64,000 bases of DNA from Campylorhamphus procurvoides. Its lineage: Eukaryota > Chordata > Aves > Passeriformes > Dendrocolaptidae. The stretch is taken from contig WBMV01001245.1 of the NCBI GenBank assembly GCA_013396655.1, forward strand, positions 587,013 through 651,012, given 5' to 3'. Positions within the stretch are counted from its first letter, which is position 1. Each line of letters begins with the position of its first letter. Position numbers and translations under genes: made by a program. The notes below the pieces were generated by a model. That model worked only from the letters and a program-made list of their open reading frames with translations. It made no database searches and had not been told where the DNA came from. Shown in pieces: positions 1 to 13,084 of this stretch.

Positions 1-2698
1 AAATTCAAAGTAAAGAAGGCTAAGTTAGTAATTTGCATCTCTGGAAATCTTACTGGGAAGGTCAGTTTTTTATTTCCTCTTCCATTTAGAGAAAAAGTGG
101 TTTTAATGCACAATTTTTTCAGTGGGATGCAACTCTGTGAGGATACCAAATCAAATATCTTTTACTAATTTAGATTAGAAACTGATTCTCAAAGTCTGAA
201 CGATAAGGTTTCCTTATAGTACAAAACATACGGCCAAAATCTCTTCTTTCTTATGCTTTCTTATACTTTATTAAAATCAAGAAATATTATAAAAGAAGGC
301 AAAATTCAATTTCTTAGAGGACTCAAAAATAACAGCTATTTAAAAATATGCTGTTTATCCTTACTAGTCTGTAAACTTGTTTACCCATACAACAGTTGCT
401 AATCAGGATTTTTCTGTTTATTTTTTTAAGCATGCCTATGTAATAGCTACCCTTATATTTTTAACTTTTTTCTCCATCTAGCGACTTATCTACTCTGTTT
501 AAATTTTCCAGCAAATTTCACATATATTTATTGAGCTTTTCAGTTACATTTGATCTAATGTGTGTATATATGTCCTTTGCATTCTTTTAAGTGATACCCC
601 GTGAGATTTACTGATGAGATAAAAGTCGATTTCCTTGGCCCTGAAGCTACCCAGAGGAATGACACATGTTCATTGTTAGGTCATGATTTCTAGTGAGGAC
701 ACTGAATAATATCCATCACCTACTCATTTCATTAACTTTTTGCACTAAGTCTAAACTAATGCCTGTTAGTGTTCTCCAAAGTATAGTTAGAATCACTAAA
801 GGCTTTCTGATTAAATAATTAATTTTCAATATGCTCAATTTATTGCTGCACATTTTTTTTAAGATGAAAAATCCTATTTATCCTCTCTGTTTATACTACA
901 ACAGGTTCCTGTGTGGTTACATTCCCTGGTAAACCAAACCAAAGACAGCTGGAACTGCAACTGGTACAAATCTGATTATATCTGTCACTTTCACCTTTAA
1001 GTGTTGTAAACCTTGTAAACAATTTTTTGCTTTTCATTTTCTTTTGTTGCTAAAATGTTCTTATTCAACCTAAAACTATTTTCTGCTGAAAATCACAAGA
1101 GAAAAAAAAGAGGGGTAGTGGATAGAATCTAGTATTTGAAATGAGTAGTCCCACTTCAAGATTTTTCAGTGTGAAATGTCAGTTTCCCAGTGGGTCTGTG
1201 GAGGACATATTGGCTGTACTGAGCTCATGCTAAATAGCCCAGAGGTTACAGTACTTTCTGAGCAATGGATATATCATTTTCAAGCCCTCTCTGATTCAGA
1301 GGCTTTGAATGAGGTCTCTTGGAGACCAAACTCAGGACACTGCTAACCACAAGCATTCTAGGGCACAGGGTTGGGCACAAGAATCATCTTCTCTTTGCCA
1401 GTTTTGTCAGCAGCTATGAACCTTCTTTAGCTGCCAATACCAAAAATCTAAACAGAAGAAAAATATTTCTGGAATGTCAGAACTTTGGGGTGTTTTTTTA
1501 GGCAAAATTACTATCCAATACCAACGGAAGCATGTAAATAATTTTGGTGAAGTAAAACTGAATTTTTCTATAAATAGTTCTCAGAAAAATCCTGCTGACC
1601 CTGACAAACATCTCTGTCTCTGCACCATGTCATCCATCCAGATACACCACTCTGCAATTCAGCATCTTTTTTACCTGAATTATCAGTTTTTTTGTAGAGA
1701 ATGGAGAAGGTACAAAAATCACTGCATGAAGCTATTTAGAAAAAGAAAGTTTTACCTTTTCAAATAAAGTTAATATTACAGAAATTAAGTTACTCTGTAA
1801 TAGCAATAAAAAGCACTGTCTCTTTTAACATTTTGATAATGGTTTATTTTTTATTTAATTCAGTTCCTATTAGTTTCACACAGCATTTCTTCCTCTTATG
1901 TTATTCATATCAGACCTCTTGTCTTGTTTAAGTAGAACCTTCCCAAGTCCTCTGTAATTCCACTATTTAAAGCATATCATGGAGTGGTGTGTTTACCCTA
2001 CCAGTTTTTAAAATCATACTTAGTTGAAAGCCAACTGTTTTGGCTAAATCATACTCTCAAACAATCCCCAAGACAATCATGATTTCAATCTGATAATATT
2101 TATGCTTGTGTCCAGATTTGTCCCAGCCTCCCATTACAATTTCCTTTTCAGGGCCCACAGAGCTGGAGACTGCCTTGCACAGCAGACTGCAATGTAGAAG
2201 ACATTAACAGCTTTATATGCACATATCTAAGTGCCCAGTCTGACAGCTGCCCACCTACATAGCCCCTGTTCTTGCTCTGCTTTCCAGACAGCAGAACCTA
2301 CAGCATTCTTCAGGTCCCAGAAGGGACAGTAGCTGTCTTCTGCAAGGCAAATGTAGTAAGTTTATTTCTCTGTGACTTCCCTACACCTGTGTCCAAGATC
2401 TGTCCTCTCTCCTATTCCCCAAAAGAAGAAGAAAGCCTGCTGGAAGAAAAAGAGGTGAATGTAGACAGCTATGAGGTGTTTGTGAATGTCAAACACAAGG
2501 TGAATGAGAAGGTAGTTAGTGAAGCAGCAGGAGAAATTGATTCACAGGAAAGAGAAGAATATACACCCCTATCCTTCCTCTCAGAAATCTCTGAAGTCAT
2601 CCAGTGTATTCCAAATGTACAGTGACTGCCTTTATAGTCCTTTTACCCTGGCTTGTCAGTCCCTTCAACAAAAACCACCATGTCATAAGCAGAGGATT
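1..2698. other. Unique AT-rich DNA, no gene seen
   Basis: No repeat family or coding gene is recognised here. The stretch is mostly AT-rich with scattered short A and T runs. Base composition becomes more balanced at about 2140-2620, where a 117-codon plus-strand frame (2272-2625) encodes an acidic, lysine-rich product. It has no motif I recognise and no convincing exon structure, so I do not call it a gene. A small AT-rich frame at 1474-1767 is also most likely chance. Confidence 0.6.
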
Positions 2699-3555
2699 CA
2701 TAGAATCACAGAATTACAAAATAGTTAAGGTCAGAAGAAACCTCTAAGATCACCAAGCTAAGCCATCAGCACCACATTTGCCATTAAATCATGTCTTCAA
2801 CTACCATGCCCACACATTTATTTAACACGTCCAGGGATGCTGACTCCCCCACTTCCATGCCTGTTCCAATGCCTGGCAAGCTTTTCTGTGAAGAAATTTT
2901 TCCTAATATCCAACCTAAACCTCAATGTGTGGTACAATGTGAGACCATTTCCTCTCATTCTTGTCTCTTGTTACCTGAGGGAAAAGACTGAACCTGACCT
3001 TGCTAAAATCTCCTTTCAGGTAGTTGTATAGGGTAATGAGATCTCCCCTGAACCTCCATTTCTCAAGGCCAAGAATCCTGGCTTCCTAAGCCACTCCTCA
3101 TTAGACCTGTGGTCCAGACCCTTCACCAGCTCCCTTGCCTTTCTCTGAACTCACTCCAGCCCCTCAATGTCTTTCTTGGAGTGAAGGGCCCAAAACTGAA
3201 CACAGCACTCAAGTTGTTGCCTCACCAGTGCCCAGTACAGGGGGGCAGTCACTGCCCTGGTCCTGCTGGACACACTATTCCAGATACAAGCTAGGATGCC
3301 TTTGGCATTCTTGCCCACCTGGGCACATGCTGCCTCATGTTCAGCTGCTGTTGAACATCTTCCACTGGGCCACTTNCTGGCCCCCTTTGCAGCCACTCTT
3401 CCTCCAGCCTGTAGTACTGCCTCAGGTTGTTGTGACCCATGGGCTGAACACGGCACTTGGCCTTGTTGAACCTCATGCAACTGGCCTCAGCCCATCAATC
3501 CACTCAGTCCAGATCCCTCTGTAAAGCCTTCCTGCTCGCCATCAGATCAACACTC
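2699..3555 (-). mobile_element. CR1 LINE, 5'-truncated, 3' half of ORF2 plus 3' UTR
   Basis: The plus strand opens with the reverse complement of the CR1 3' terminus, two copies of the CATAGAAT/CACAGAAT octamer at about 2699-2715. It then runs backwards through the 3' UTR and into the end of the reverse-transcriptase ORF. Minus-strand frames between 3151 and 3686 carry degraded CR1 ORF2 C-terminal signatures: KALQRDLD near 3510, FNKAKCRV near 3450, QQLNM near 3350 and a [16 protein letters not shown] stretch near 3155-3200. Stops and frame changes break the ORF, so it is a dead copy. It lacks the 5' part, as is usual for CR1. A single N lies at 3376 inside the element. The copy is a useful ruler for the CR1 at 44002-44835 because it keeps the segment missing there. 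Confidence 0.93.
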
Positions 3556-5089
3556 AATTGTGATTGATTTTGCCTGCTGAGAAGTTTTGAGCCAGCTCTA
3601 AGCTTGAAAAAAGAGATCATGTCACATGATTCTGCCTTCATACAAGCAATACTGGCCACAGCCATTCCGGGATCTAGAGCCCTCATTCATAAAGGAGAAT
3701 AACCCAGTCTTCAGAAGAAGCAGCAATGGCATAGGTCCCAAAGAAGACTGACACTAAGAATCTGTTCTAAAGATAAAAATATAGTACAAGAAAAAGCCCC
3801 AATACTTCTTTCTATTCATAGTCTACTGAATTCCCACCTAGAATGTCTTATCTGTAGAACAGCTGAAAAACTTATTTCATGCTGTGAATGTGGATATTAA
3901 TAACCATCTCAGATAAGACAGTACTGAGCTTCTTCAGAGTTGCTGACAGAGGTAGACAGGTAGCATTGGCTTATGCTAGGTTTGTTTGTTCTAACAAGGA
4001 AACCATAACAATTTAAAATTTGCACTTTCTTAAGTGCAAAATGGGGTTCTGATGCAACTTGGGTAAGAATTCCAATCAGGTAGCTAGTATTTATGCATGG
4101 ATCCAAAGAAATTTATGTGCTTGTTTCTGGAAATGAGCTTCTCCTCAAGCCTATTTTATACACAAAATATTATAGCTCCAACTGGATTTTGGCACAAGAA
4201 CATTTAACCATGCGACTAACACCTGTTCTATACTAGTCATTTCTTGTCCATTTTTTTTTCGTGGATGAGACATTAAAAAAACACACCAATATCTACTGGT
4301 GATTATAACTTGGTGTCATGGCCACCTTCAAAACAAATAGTTGTGCACCCAAAAACACATATATCATTATTAAGACATTGAGGTTTGCCAAAATGGGACA
4401 TATTGCAGCAATCTGTTCATCTGTGGCCTCCAGGCTCCCTCCTTGTAAACAGCAAGTGCTTGTGCTATGAAATGATGATCAAATTTGGGCACATAAAGGT
4501 GTGTTCAGCCTCAGTTTTAGAAGCCATGTCTAAAGTTTCAATCCTCAGACTAACCACGTAGTTGACATTCAGTCTGGAAAGAACCTAAATTACCTGAACA
4601 TTTTATTTAAATGTAAGGATTCAGGTAGTGACATCAAATCCTGAGTCAACAAACTACTCAGGCTGCCATAATACATTAGCCTATGTTTCTTCCAAACACT
4701 GACTTGTTAGTCAGGAAGAAATAATGGGTACAATCCACCTTTTACTCAACAGCAGAGTTGTTCCTGTGATCATGTCTGTAGGAAATACACACAGTCAAAT
4801 TCTCCTTTCCTAAGTAGAACAGGCATTTGACCTTAATTTTCTTCATGAACAGGGAAGGTGGGCTAGCTTTGTATCTAGTATTCAGACATGGTCAGTTCTC
4901 CCAGTCATGTTTTGCCATTTTACAGAAAGATAGTAAGGTATCTACAGAAGAAACAATGACTCCATAGAAGGGAGGGCATAGACCTACTGTTAGCTGGAAG
5001 ACAGCATGAAGCAAAGAGATTTTATCTTGGACTATCATTTACAACACATGAACACAAAGAAATAAGCCCAGTGGAGGACTAAAATAGTC
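3556..5089. other. Unique DNA, no gene seen
   Basis: No repeat family, RNA gene or coding exon is recognised. Only short chance frames are present. Base composition is AT-rich and even, and no simple repeat is longer than about 10 bp. Confidence 0.55.
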
Positions 5090-5535
5090 AAAGGCTGAGG
5101 CACAGAAAATACAAGTGAAGAGAACTGTGTTTATTCAGCCTTCAGATGAGAAGGCAAAGGGGAGACAACATCAGTATGTATAAATGCCTGATCAGCAGAT
5201 GCAAAGACAGATTCTCCTCAGAGTAGCAGAGTGGTAGGGCAGCAGACCACAAACTCAGGTTGGAACGTGGGAAATTCCAATTAGATGTAATAATTTATTT
5301 TCTGTTTAAACCGTGGGCTTGGTTTAAACATGACCCAGAGAAGCCGTTAAATCTCCATCCCTAGAGATGTTCAGAACAGAACTGGACATAGCCAAGGACA
5401 CTGCTGATGCTGAGAGCCAGGATCTATCTCCAGTTCGCTGACTGGGTGGGACAGGTCCAAGCTTCCAGGCCTTGGCTTGCCACCCTGGGGGACCCTGCAG
5501 TCCTCAGGGGTCCTTCAATCCCTGCAGTGCAATGA
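5090..5535 (+). mobile_element. Old CR1 LINE 3' UTR fragment
   Basis: The order of weakly conserved blocks matches the CR1 3' region in sense orientation. A GTATGTATAAATGCCTGAT block is at about 5175-5195. A block resembling the usual GGAAATTCCA segment is at about 5271-5280. The CTCCATCCCTAGAGATGTTC block with AACTGGACATAGCCAAGGA follows at about 5350-5400. A GGGGTCCTTCAATCCC end block at 5506-5521 resembles the usual GGTCCCTTCCAACC. The terminal octamer repeats are missing. Divergence is high, so this is an older insertion than those at 29675 or 44002. Edges are approximate. Confidence 0.65.
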
Positions 5536-8500
5536 CAAATTACAAAGGACCATTTGCAGATGCAAATTACTAGATAAAATAAAGTCAAATATTATAAGCC
5601 CTACACAATATATAAACTCTGAACCCTGAAGCAATTAGTTCCATGCTTTGAATGCCACCACAGAAAAAGTCCAAACTGGAACATGTCTCAAGATTTCATT
5701 ACTATTTTATACTTTAAAACTATTCTAAGATTTTAATTTTACTCCATTAAGAAACTCTGACTTCTTCTTTCTCTTGTTGACCATGACACAACACTGGACT
5801 TTCTTCCTACAGCCACCAGCAAGTGTCATAGGATGTAAATTACAGAATTTGCTGCCATAGAATTATTTGTTCCCTTAAAGTTACTATCTAAACATAATTT
5901 GCTCCCTCTTGAGACTCACTGAGGTAGAAATTACTTGAAATTATTTTTCTTCATCAGATTTCACAGAAAGACAAAATTAACCAGACTACCTAAAACTGCT
6001 TAAAAAGGCTAAAATATAAATCTAGCTAGCAGAGTACACTGGACTATTGCAAATGCTTGATGGATTATTAATGCTCATCAATGCATTATTCCACCATTTA
6101 TAATATCCTGGCCATTTTGCCTACTACATTTAGTGGTACTTCAGTAAGATGTTTTGCATCATCACCTGTTTCTTAATGCCTTAAAAGCAACTTACATCAG
6201 ACAAGAAACTTAGACTGACATTTAGGAAGTCAGACACAGAGAAGAGTTTTTCCCATCAAATAAAGAATTACTGTAAAGCCCAACTTGAAGCCAGAGTAAA
6301 GGGCAAACATCTTCAACCAACATTCCCTAAGACAAAGCAATACACACAACACAATGTTCCCAAACAAAACTGCCACAATAAGCCTGTCCCTGGAGGATGG
6401 CAGAAGGAACAGACCATGTGTTACAGACTTTTCTTAGTTTGACTAAAGCACAACAGGTTGGTGATTAACAATACAAAGAGAACTGAAAAGCCACAGGAGA
6501 GAGGACACTGTGGTTCATGCTCACAGCCTGAGGCTTCAGTGTGACTCTCCAGTTGCTGTCTTCACTTTCCTTGCTGCTGAACTTCAGTTCTCACATGAGG
6601 GGGATCCAAAGCCCCATTTTCAACATACTACACCCCCTTGATTAACTCCCATTTCATATACCAGGCAAGAGATAATTCTTCTATTCTGTCCTTAAAAAAA
6701 GCTGGGAGATAGAAGCCTGGGAGCCTGAGCTTCCACTAACGTATTTCTCAATTCCTTCACCTTGATTTGCGTACCTTCTGTATGTGCATGTCTATGCATT
6801 TTATCTATTGTTATATAAGTTATGCATTTTTACTTGTGCAACAATATTTTCCTACATGTACCTTAAGTGAAGTTGAATGAATGGTTCAAGACAAACCACT
6901 GTCACCTAAGAAAAACTTCATTATTACCCAAGGTGTGAACAACCAGACAGAATTCTGAAAAGAAATAGTAGGCTATTGTACAAATAATACACTAATGTAA
7001 CCATCTGCCAGTTATATAAATTCTTCCTTCACATTACTTCTAACTAATCCACTCAATCCAATATTGGATGATAGGATTCTTTATTCAAAAACTTTGAATA
7101 GAAACTGACTGACACAGGACAGGGAGAGACAAAAGTAAATTGTTGTCCTTATTTCACTCAAGTAAAACAAAGGTTCAGTGCAGGAATAAACAGAAAGCTT
7201 TCCATCAGCTGTCAAAATAAAGCCAGGCTAGAACAGAGATCAGACATGGAAAAAGTTTCTGTCAACATAGTTAAATTTTGGCAATATGAAGGCAGCTAAA
7301 ATAAAGGTTTCCTACTTTGTACTACATATAAACATCCACTACAAGCAACCTTACAGCAATATCTCATGATTATGCACATATAACTAATAATGTTCCCTTT
7401 GGCATGATCATAAAAAAGTCACTTTTTGTTGGGAAATGATGAGACTAAAGAGACTTGACCTTGAAGAGGAAAATGTACTAAATTTAAATATTTTTCCTTA
7501 TTCACAATGGAAAAACCATGAAGTGATAGGAAAGTATTTAATTCTCAGAGTCCATTTGAAGATCTACAAAGAAATAAATCACTGGGACTCATTAGAATGT
7601 CTCTCAGTCCATATCTTTTGGAAAAACTTGAGGGGAAATAATATGTTTGAGTAAAGACATCCATAAACGTCAAGGACATTCAGACAAGTTAAGCTGATTA
7701 GACGTAAGGTAACTCAGTGAATTACACCACCATCATTCAACTCAAGCAAGGAGTTGAGCACAGGACAGTTAATGTCATATTGGACAAATTAGTTATTATT
7801 AGAACAATGCAAAACTCTAAGTCATAATACTTCATCTCTGATTAAATTTGAGTGATTTCAGCTTTCAGTGCTAAGCACCTTCTCTCTAATTACATGAGGA
7901 TGTAGTTAGCCTCTCCAAAGAGCATATAAAGAGCTAACCGCCATAAGAAAAATCCCTGTGAAAAATTCCCCTGATTAGCCATTTGATGCAATGACGTTCT
8001 GGTGTTTCTGATTTGGTAAAACTCCAGCAGTCACATCAGGTCTTCACAAACATTTTTCATTTCTTTAGCTATACCTAAGTGCTCATGTAAAATACTTTCT
8101 TATCTACAAAATAGATACACTAAATAAAGAAAGAAATAAGGTATCATTTGTGCATAATAAAAAACTTTATCCCAGCTTTAGGGCCAGGCCTCAAGTAGGA
8201 TAATAAATTATGCTCATCTGTATTTCCTGTGCAATTTTGAGATGATAGTTTTATTCTTTATCTCCTTTTCTACATGGCTGAATAACAGTGTTTAGTCAAA
8301 TTAGTATTCTAAAACCACAAGAACGCACAGGCTTTAAAGATCACTCGGACAAACATGAATACTTTTCCAGAGAAGGGATTTTTCAAAACTCATTTTCAAA
8401 AGATGGAGTTAAACAAGTTGGTAGTCAGAAAGAACTAATGGAAAAGGGGGCCAGAAGGTAAAGGAGAATGAATCTAACCATTTTGTAGAGTGCAGAAAGC

Positions 8501-8857
8501 ATGTCTGTACTACAGGAAAAAAATCACTATAGCTGTATTAGCAAGCTCAGGAAGAAACTTTGGATTTGCTTGACTTTTGGAAAAGTATCATTCTTACAGA
8601 ACAATGAAGTAGAATTTATGATGCAGGATGAAAATTTTAAGCTGGCCTAGGCAGATTTCTTCATTAAAACTGTTATAATGCTGTGACAAGTATTTCAGCT
8701 TATTTAAAACCCTTTAATAGAAAGCATAGATATATGCTAGGACAGAGACCTTTTCAGAGAAGAAAGCAAAGTCACTGGAAAGGGCAGATGACTCTTTGCT
8801 GAAAACTACTGCCAGCGATGGGTTGAATCTGAATGTTCATGTCCAAAGACAGGCAAT
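5536..8857. other. Unique DNA, no gene seen
   Basis: Mostly AT-rich sequence with no recognised gene or repeat. A 72-codon plus-strand frame at 7436-7654 contains a stretch loosely like an ancient CR1 reverse-transcriptase segment around 7560-7620, but the resemblance is too weak to annotate. No simple repeat of note is present. Confidence 0.5.
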
Positions 8858-9226
8858 GAAGCACTGAAGGGTCTAGAAAATAAATCTTAAGAGGAGTGAC
8901 TCAGGGAATTGGGGTTATTCAGTCTGGAGAAGGAGAGGCACAGGGAGTTACCTGATTGTTCTCTACAATTACCTGAAAGGAAATTGTAGCAAAGTAGGGG
9001 TTGGCCTCTTCTGACAAGTCAAGTAAAAGGATGAGAGGAAATGGCTTAAATTGTGACAGGGAAGGTTCAGGTTAGACACTAGAAAACAAAAAAAAATCAC
9101 TGAAAGAATGGTCAGGCATTGGAGTAATTTGCTCAGGGTAGTGGTGGAGTCACTGTCTGGAAGTGTTCAAGAGGCATCTGGATGTGGCACTTGGAAACAA
9201 GTTTAAGAGGTGATTATGGTATGACC
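8858..9226 (+). mobile_element. CR1 LINE 3' end fragment
   Basis: Sense-oriented CR1 sequence. It begins at the GAAGGGTCTAGAAAATAAATC block, which corresponds to the family's ...KGLE + H... region, and continues through the leucine-rich end of ORF2 (GGGGTTATTCAGTCTGGAGA at about 8912-8931). The 3' UTR blocks follow: GTTAGACACTAG, the degenerate AATTTGCTCAGGGTAGTGG, GGAGTCACTGTCTGGAAGTG and GGATGTGGCACTTGG. It stops short of the final octamer repeats. The copy has no intact frame. Confidence 0.88.
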
Positions 9227-9903
9227 CTCAGAAACATACAAAACTTCCAGAAGGAAACCGTGGAGCCATTGAATGCCACCTGATGCAGCTTTATGCTGAG
9301 CTGTACCAGAAAAAGTACTCTCCCCATCAAACCTTCCATGTCCTGCTGGGGTGAGTGGCCAGATCGGCCAAGGTAAGGAAGAGGTCCTGCGTCTTGGTAG
9401 GGCACGATACAGTGAATGTTCAAGTCAAAAGATGTGAGAAAAAAGCTTAGCAAGAAGCTCAATAGAAAGTTCTGCAATCTGGTACACATCTTGTACATAC
9501 ATTATGTCAATGCAGTGTATTGAGAGGATTGTTAGTCTTGTTCTGTTTGTTTCCAAAAGGAATTGCTTTTTTTTTTTTTTTTAACTGGCCTTATGTGAAA
9601 ATAGAGGATCTATTAAGGCACTTTATCATTCATTATCAATGTTTCAGGATCCCTGTGATAGGCTGAAGGGTATAGTAGTCACAACTGTTTTGATACATAT
9701 ACATAATCACAAGTAGTCAAGGCAGGGTGCCACACTATTTTGGACAGAAACGTTGACATAAACTACTGTCAATAATTTAGGTTCTACTTCATCTCTGTGT
9801 AAGAATGATACTTTTTAAAAAATCATCCAAATCCAGAATCTAATCTGTTTTCACATATATCTATTCTAATGCCATTTTATACAAATTAAATAACATGGTA
9901 CAT
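9227..9903. other. Unique DNA, no gene seen
   Basis: A short stretch of more balanced composition follows the CR1 (9227-9500). The rest is AT-rich with a 17-bp T run near 9567-9583. A minus-strand frame of 94 codons (9214-9498) starts inside the CR1 remnant region and has no recognisable domain. Confidence 0.5.
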
Positions 9904-9922
9904 GTCTCTCCTTCTTTCTTTT

Positions 9923-10013
<91 letters not shown>
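9904..10013. repeat. (TTTC)n pyrimidine microsatellite, left arm
   Basis: About 110 bp of almost uninterrupted TTTC units on the plus strand run directly into an assembly gap. All bases are C or T apart from the edge. Open frames reported across it are artefacts of the repeat. Confidence 0.97.
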
Positions 10014-10059
10014 NNNNNNNNNNNNNNNNNNNNNNNNNNNNNNNNNNNNNNNNNNNNNN
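10014..10059. other. Assembly gap, 46 N
   Basis: Forty-six consecutive N bases lie between a tetranucleotide tract on the left and a pentanucleotide tract on the right. True gap length is unknown. The repeat itself is the likely cause of the break. Confidence 0.98.
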
Positions 10060-10187
10060 TTTTCTTTTCTTTTCTTTTCTTTTCTTTTCTTTTCTTTTCT
10101 TTTCTTTTCTTTTCTTTTCTTTTCTTTTCTTTTCTTTTCTTTTCTTTTCTTTTCTTTTTTCTTTTCTTTTCTTTTCTTTCTTCTTCA
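10060..10187. repeat. (TTTTC)n pyrimidine microsatellite, right arm
   Basis: About 128 bp of TTTTC units continue the pyrimidine tract after the gap, with minor interruptions at the right edge (around 10155-10187). The repeat unit is five bases here, against four on the left of the gap. Confidence 0.96.
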
Positions 10188-11450
10188 AGTAAAAGGCTGC
10201 TCTTATGTGTTTTCTGAATAAAGCTATCACTGAAAATTACCAGTTAAACTAAACATGCACAGCCCCAGGAACTCAGAGTGCATTTATACTGAAAAGAAAA
10301 AAGTTTTTTATTCTTTTTTCTTTATTGTCTTGGGCATTGTAGGTGGTATTTCCTCTGCAGGAAAGATACAAAAATATGAGGTTTAGTATCAGCTAGCAGC
10401 CCAAGTTCAAAGTAACAGAGGACATCTGGGTGAAGCTCAACTTGGTTGTTGCCTGCCATGTGCAAGTTTGAGCCAGCCTGAAATCAGAACTCCTCCCTAC
10501 ACTTTGCAATCTGAAATTTCCAACTATATCAATATCTCCAAACTGTGATATAGACATCTGACAGGTTCCACAGGATTTAGGACTACACCCTCCTCAATTC
10601 TTTTCCAATAGCTCTTACTCTATATGACTAAAAAGACAATATTAAAATTATGAGTAAGCTATTCCCAAATTATAGAACATAAAAGGAGATCCCACGGTCT
10701 GCAATGATTGTGCCACCACCTAGTGGAATAACAGTAGTTGTGCACACTACAGATCAAAGGGTAGAAGGAGAATTTGAATGTATAACTGTGCCCAGGTATC
10801 CACCCCGGAAAGGAAACTACATAGCACACCAGTATTCTGGATGATCAATGAGATCTCTAACATCAGTCATATTACAGCAGTAAATTGGTGGGACCTGAGA
10901 AAAGGATGGTTTCTATGCCAAAGTCCTGAAAAGTACCAATGCAGTTTCAAGGAAGGGAGCAGGGAAACAATCATTCCGACCTCCCCAAAATGTATTTGGC
11001 TAAAAATGCTGCTGAAAACATCAAGCAGCTGACTCATGCCAGACATGTTTGAAAGGAAAGCTTGTAGATAACTCAGAACTGGAACTCAGTGTGGAGTGCT
11101 TGGAAGAGGATTGTACCAAACTAATCTGGTAACTGGACTTCCAGGGAAAGTAGGAAAAAAAACAAACACCAAAAAACCAAACAAACAAACAAAAAAAAAA
11201 AAACCTGCATAAAAGCAGGTTCATCAACCAGGATTAACCAAGAACAAAAATGAAGAAAATACACTGAAATACATTAACACCACAGTTGTGGGTGCACTCT
11301 GAGCAAGAAAATGGCAAATTTTATTTTAAAGAGAGTACAGTACCACATACAATTCTGATCACTGTCTAAAAAAACATCAGTTTAATCTGGAGCAGTTTCT
11401 ACTAGGATGACATCTGAAGTAAAAGTAAATAATAATATCAAAAAATAACA
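10188..11450. other. Unique DNA with an A-rich low-complexity patch
   Basis: No gene or interspersed repeat is recognised. An A-rich patch with C interruptions occupies about 11153-11204 (runs of AAAC and a 13-bp A run). It could be the worn tail of a retroposed sequence, but nothing recognisable lies beside it. Confidence 0.5.
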
Positions 11451-11560
11451 ATATAGTGTATATATACAGTATATATACACACACTATACACAGCATATAT
11501 ATATAGTATTTATACATATATGTATTATATATACAAATACATATATATAGTACTATATAG
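11451..11560. repeat. TA-rich low-complexity tract
   Basis: Imperfect alternating TA with occasional C and G, for example several TATATATA blocks. Alternating TA on this scale can extrude cruciforms and often mutates by slippage. No gene feature is attached to it. Confidence 0.9.
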
Positions 11561-12036
11561 CAGGGTATAGCAACTCTTTAAGAACACGTCAGAGGCACAA
11601 AAACCTTGAAGGAAGAAAAGCTGTTAAAAGTGAAGTACCATGATGGCAAGTAACCAAATAGGTATAAACCACACCAGAGTGCATTATGAGCTGCAAAAGT
11701 GTCTAACCCTCAGAGGACTGAGGTTGAGGACAGCCTTCCTGGAGACTGAAATGAGAAGCAATCTAACTAGTTCTAAAATGTAGATGGAAATGCTCGTATA
11801 GCTGTCCACAACAGATGGAGGCTGGAACTGCTGGTCAGGAAGACTCTTCACTTTGTGACATACTTCCAGATCCTTTATTTTCATTCTAGATTTGAAATCA
11901 ATCTCTAAGCAACACTTTGGAAGGAATAATTCCAACTGCAGACTGTATCAAAACTGGTGCTACAGTAACCATGTAAATCCCTGTTTCTGCTTCAAAATTC
12001 CAGGCAACCAACGATTTTTTTATAAAGCATAATGTT

Positions 12037-12889
12037 TCTTTTGGAACACAACCCTGTTTTTATTTATTTTAATGTGGTTTTATGAAAAGCAACAAAAACC
12101 TCCTGAATCTCAGCTCTTTGCCATTTGGTTAATTTACTCAGGATATCAGAATTTCTTTTTTTTTTTTTTCAGAGTCTAGAGGTTCTCTTCCTCCATTTCT
12201 TCCAAACAGCTTCCAAAGCAGTTTCTGCTACTCTGGATTAATTTCATGGAGATGATATGAAATAATAAGTACTTTTAGTTCAAACAGTCCAGAAGAGGTA
12301 GCCTTTTGGTCAGTTAGGTGTTCCTTATTTCTTCTAGGAATCCATGGAATGTTATATGACAGAATATGCATTCACTCAATAAATAAATAAATAGATAGAT
12401 AAATAGATATAAAATCTTGCTGACTGAATTCACAACAAGCATTTAAGTGTTAATAGCTGCAGACCTGAACCACATCACAGAACAAATTTGGTCACGTTGG
12501 CTACTATTATACATGGATTAAAGAGCATCACTGTCCTATCCAGTCCCACTGAAGCCACTGAGGAAAAGCTTCCACATCACCCACAGCTTTACAGGCATGG
12601 GAAAAGAGTGGATCGAACACACTTATCAATTCATGACACCACACTGCCTTTCCTCACGTATGCCCTCTGCATGGAACAGCTGGCACTTCTGCTTCTGGGT
12701 GTCACATCCCATACTTTCCTTGTGCTGCAAAGGAATGAATGTCAATATCCAATAGAAACGAGATATTCACATAATTACTCAAAACCCAACTTCTTGAATT
12801 AGTAACATCCCACCTTCAGCATAGTGTGGTTATTTCTCAGACATCAACAAGACAGACCAGAAATTCTTCTGTCTTTAAAAATTTGAGTC
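12037..12889. repeat. Related segment pair, copy A (two blocks)
   Basis: Two blocks here recur at 15495-15590. Block 1 (12037-12061) shares a 24-base exact run, including TTTTGGAACACAACCCTG. Block 2 (about 12820-12889) starts CATAGTGTGGTTATTTCTCA and matches 15521-15590 at roughly 80-85 percent by eye. In this copy the blocks are 758 bp apart. The sequence outside the blocks does not match. It may be a dispersed repeat or a local duplication; no family is recognised. Confidence 0.7.
12378..12413. repeat. AAAT/ATAG tetranucleotide microsatellite
   Basis: A short compound tetranucleotide run, AAAT units followed by TAGA-type units. It is simple sequence with no coding or regulatory signal. Confidence 0.88.
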
Positions 12890-13084
12890 TCTGTCTTGTG
12901 TACTGCATTTGATTTTTCTCTCTGCTGAAATTGCCTTTCCATTAGGTGATGTACTACCTCTTCACATGTTCAATTTCCAAATGTTAAGTGAACTTCCTAA
13001 TGTGACCACTCAGGAGGCACTTGGGCAGTCACTCCTGCACCACCTTTCACTGCTGGGACCAAAGCCCCCTCACCATGGGTGGCC

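Noticed and set aside
2272..2625. 117-codon acidic frame
   Set aside because: No recognisable domain, no clear splice context, and length within chance expectation. It was considered as a retroviral gag remnant, but nothing supports that.
7436..7800. Possible ancient CR1 reverse-transcriptase segment
   Set aside because: Only one short stretch (about 7570-7600) resembles the family; order and spacing of other blocks could not be shown.
9886..10230. Lysine/arginine/glutamate-rich and phenylalanine/leucine/serine-rich frames near 10 kb
   Set aside because: They are translations of the pyrimidine microsatellite and cross 46 N bases.
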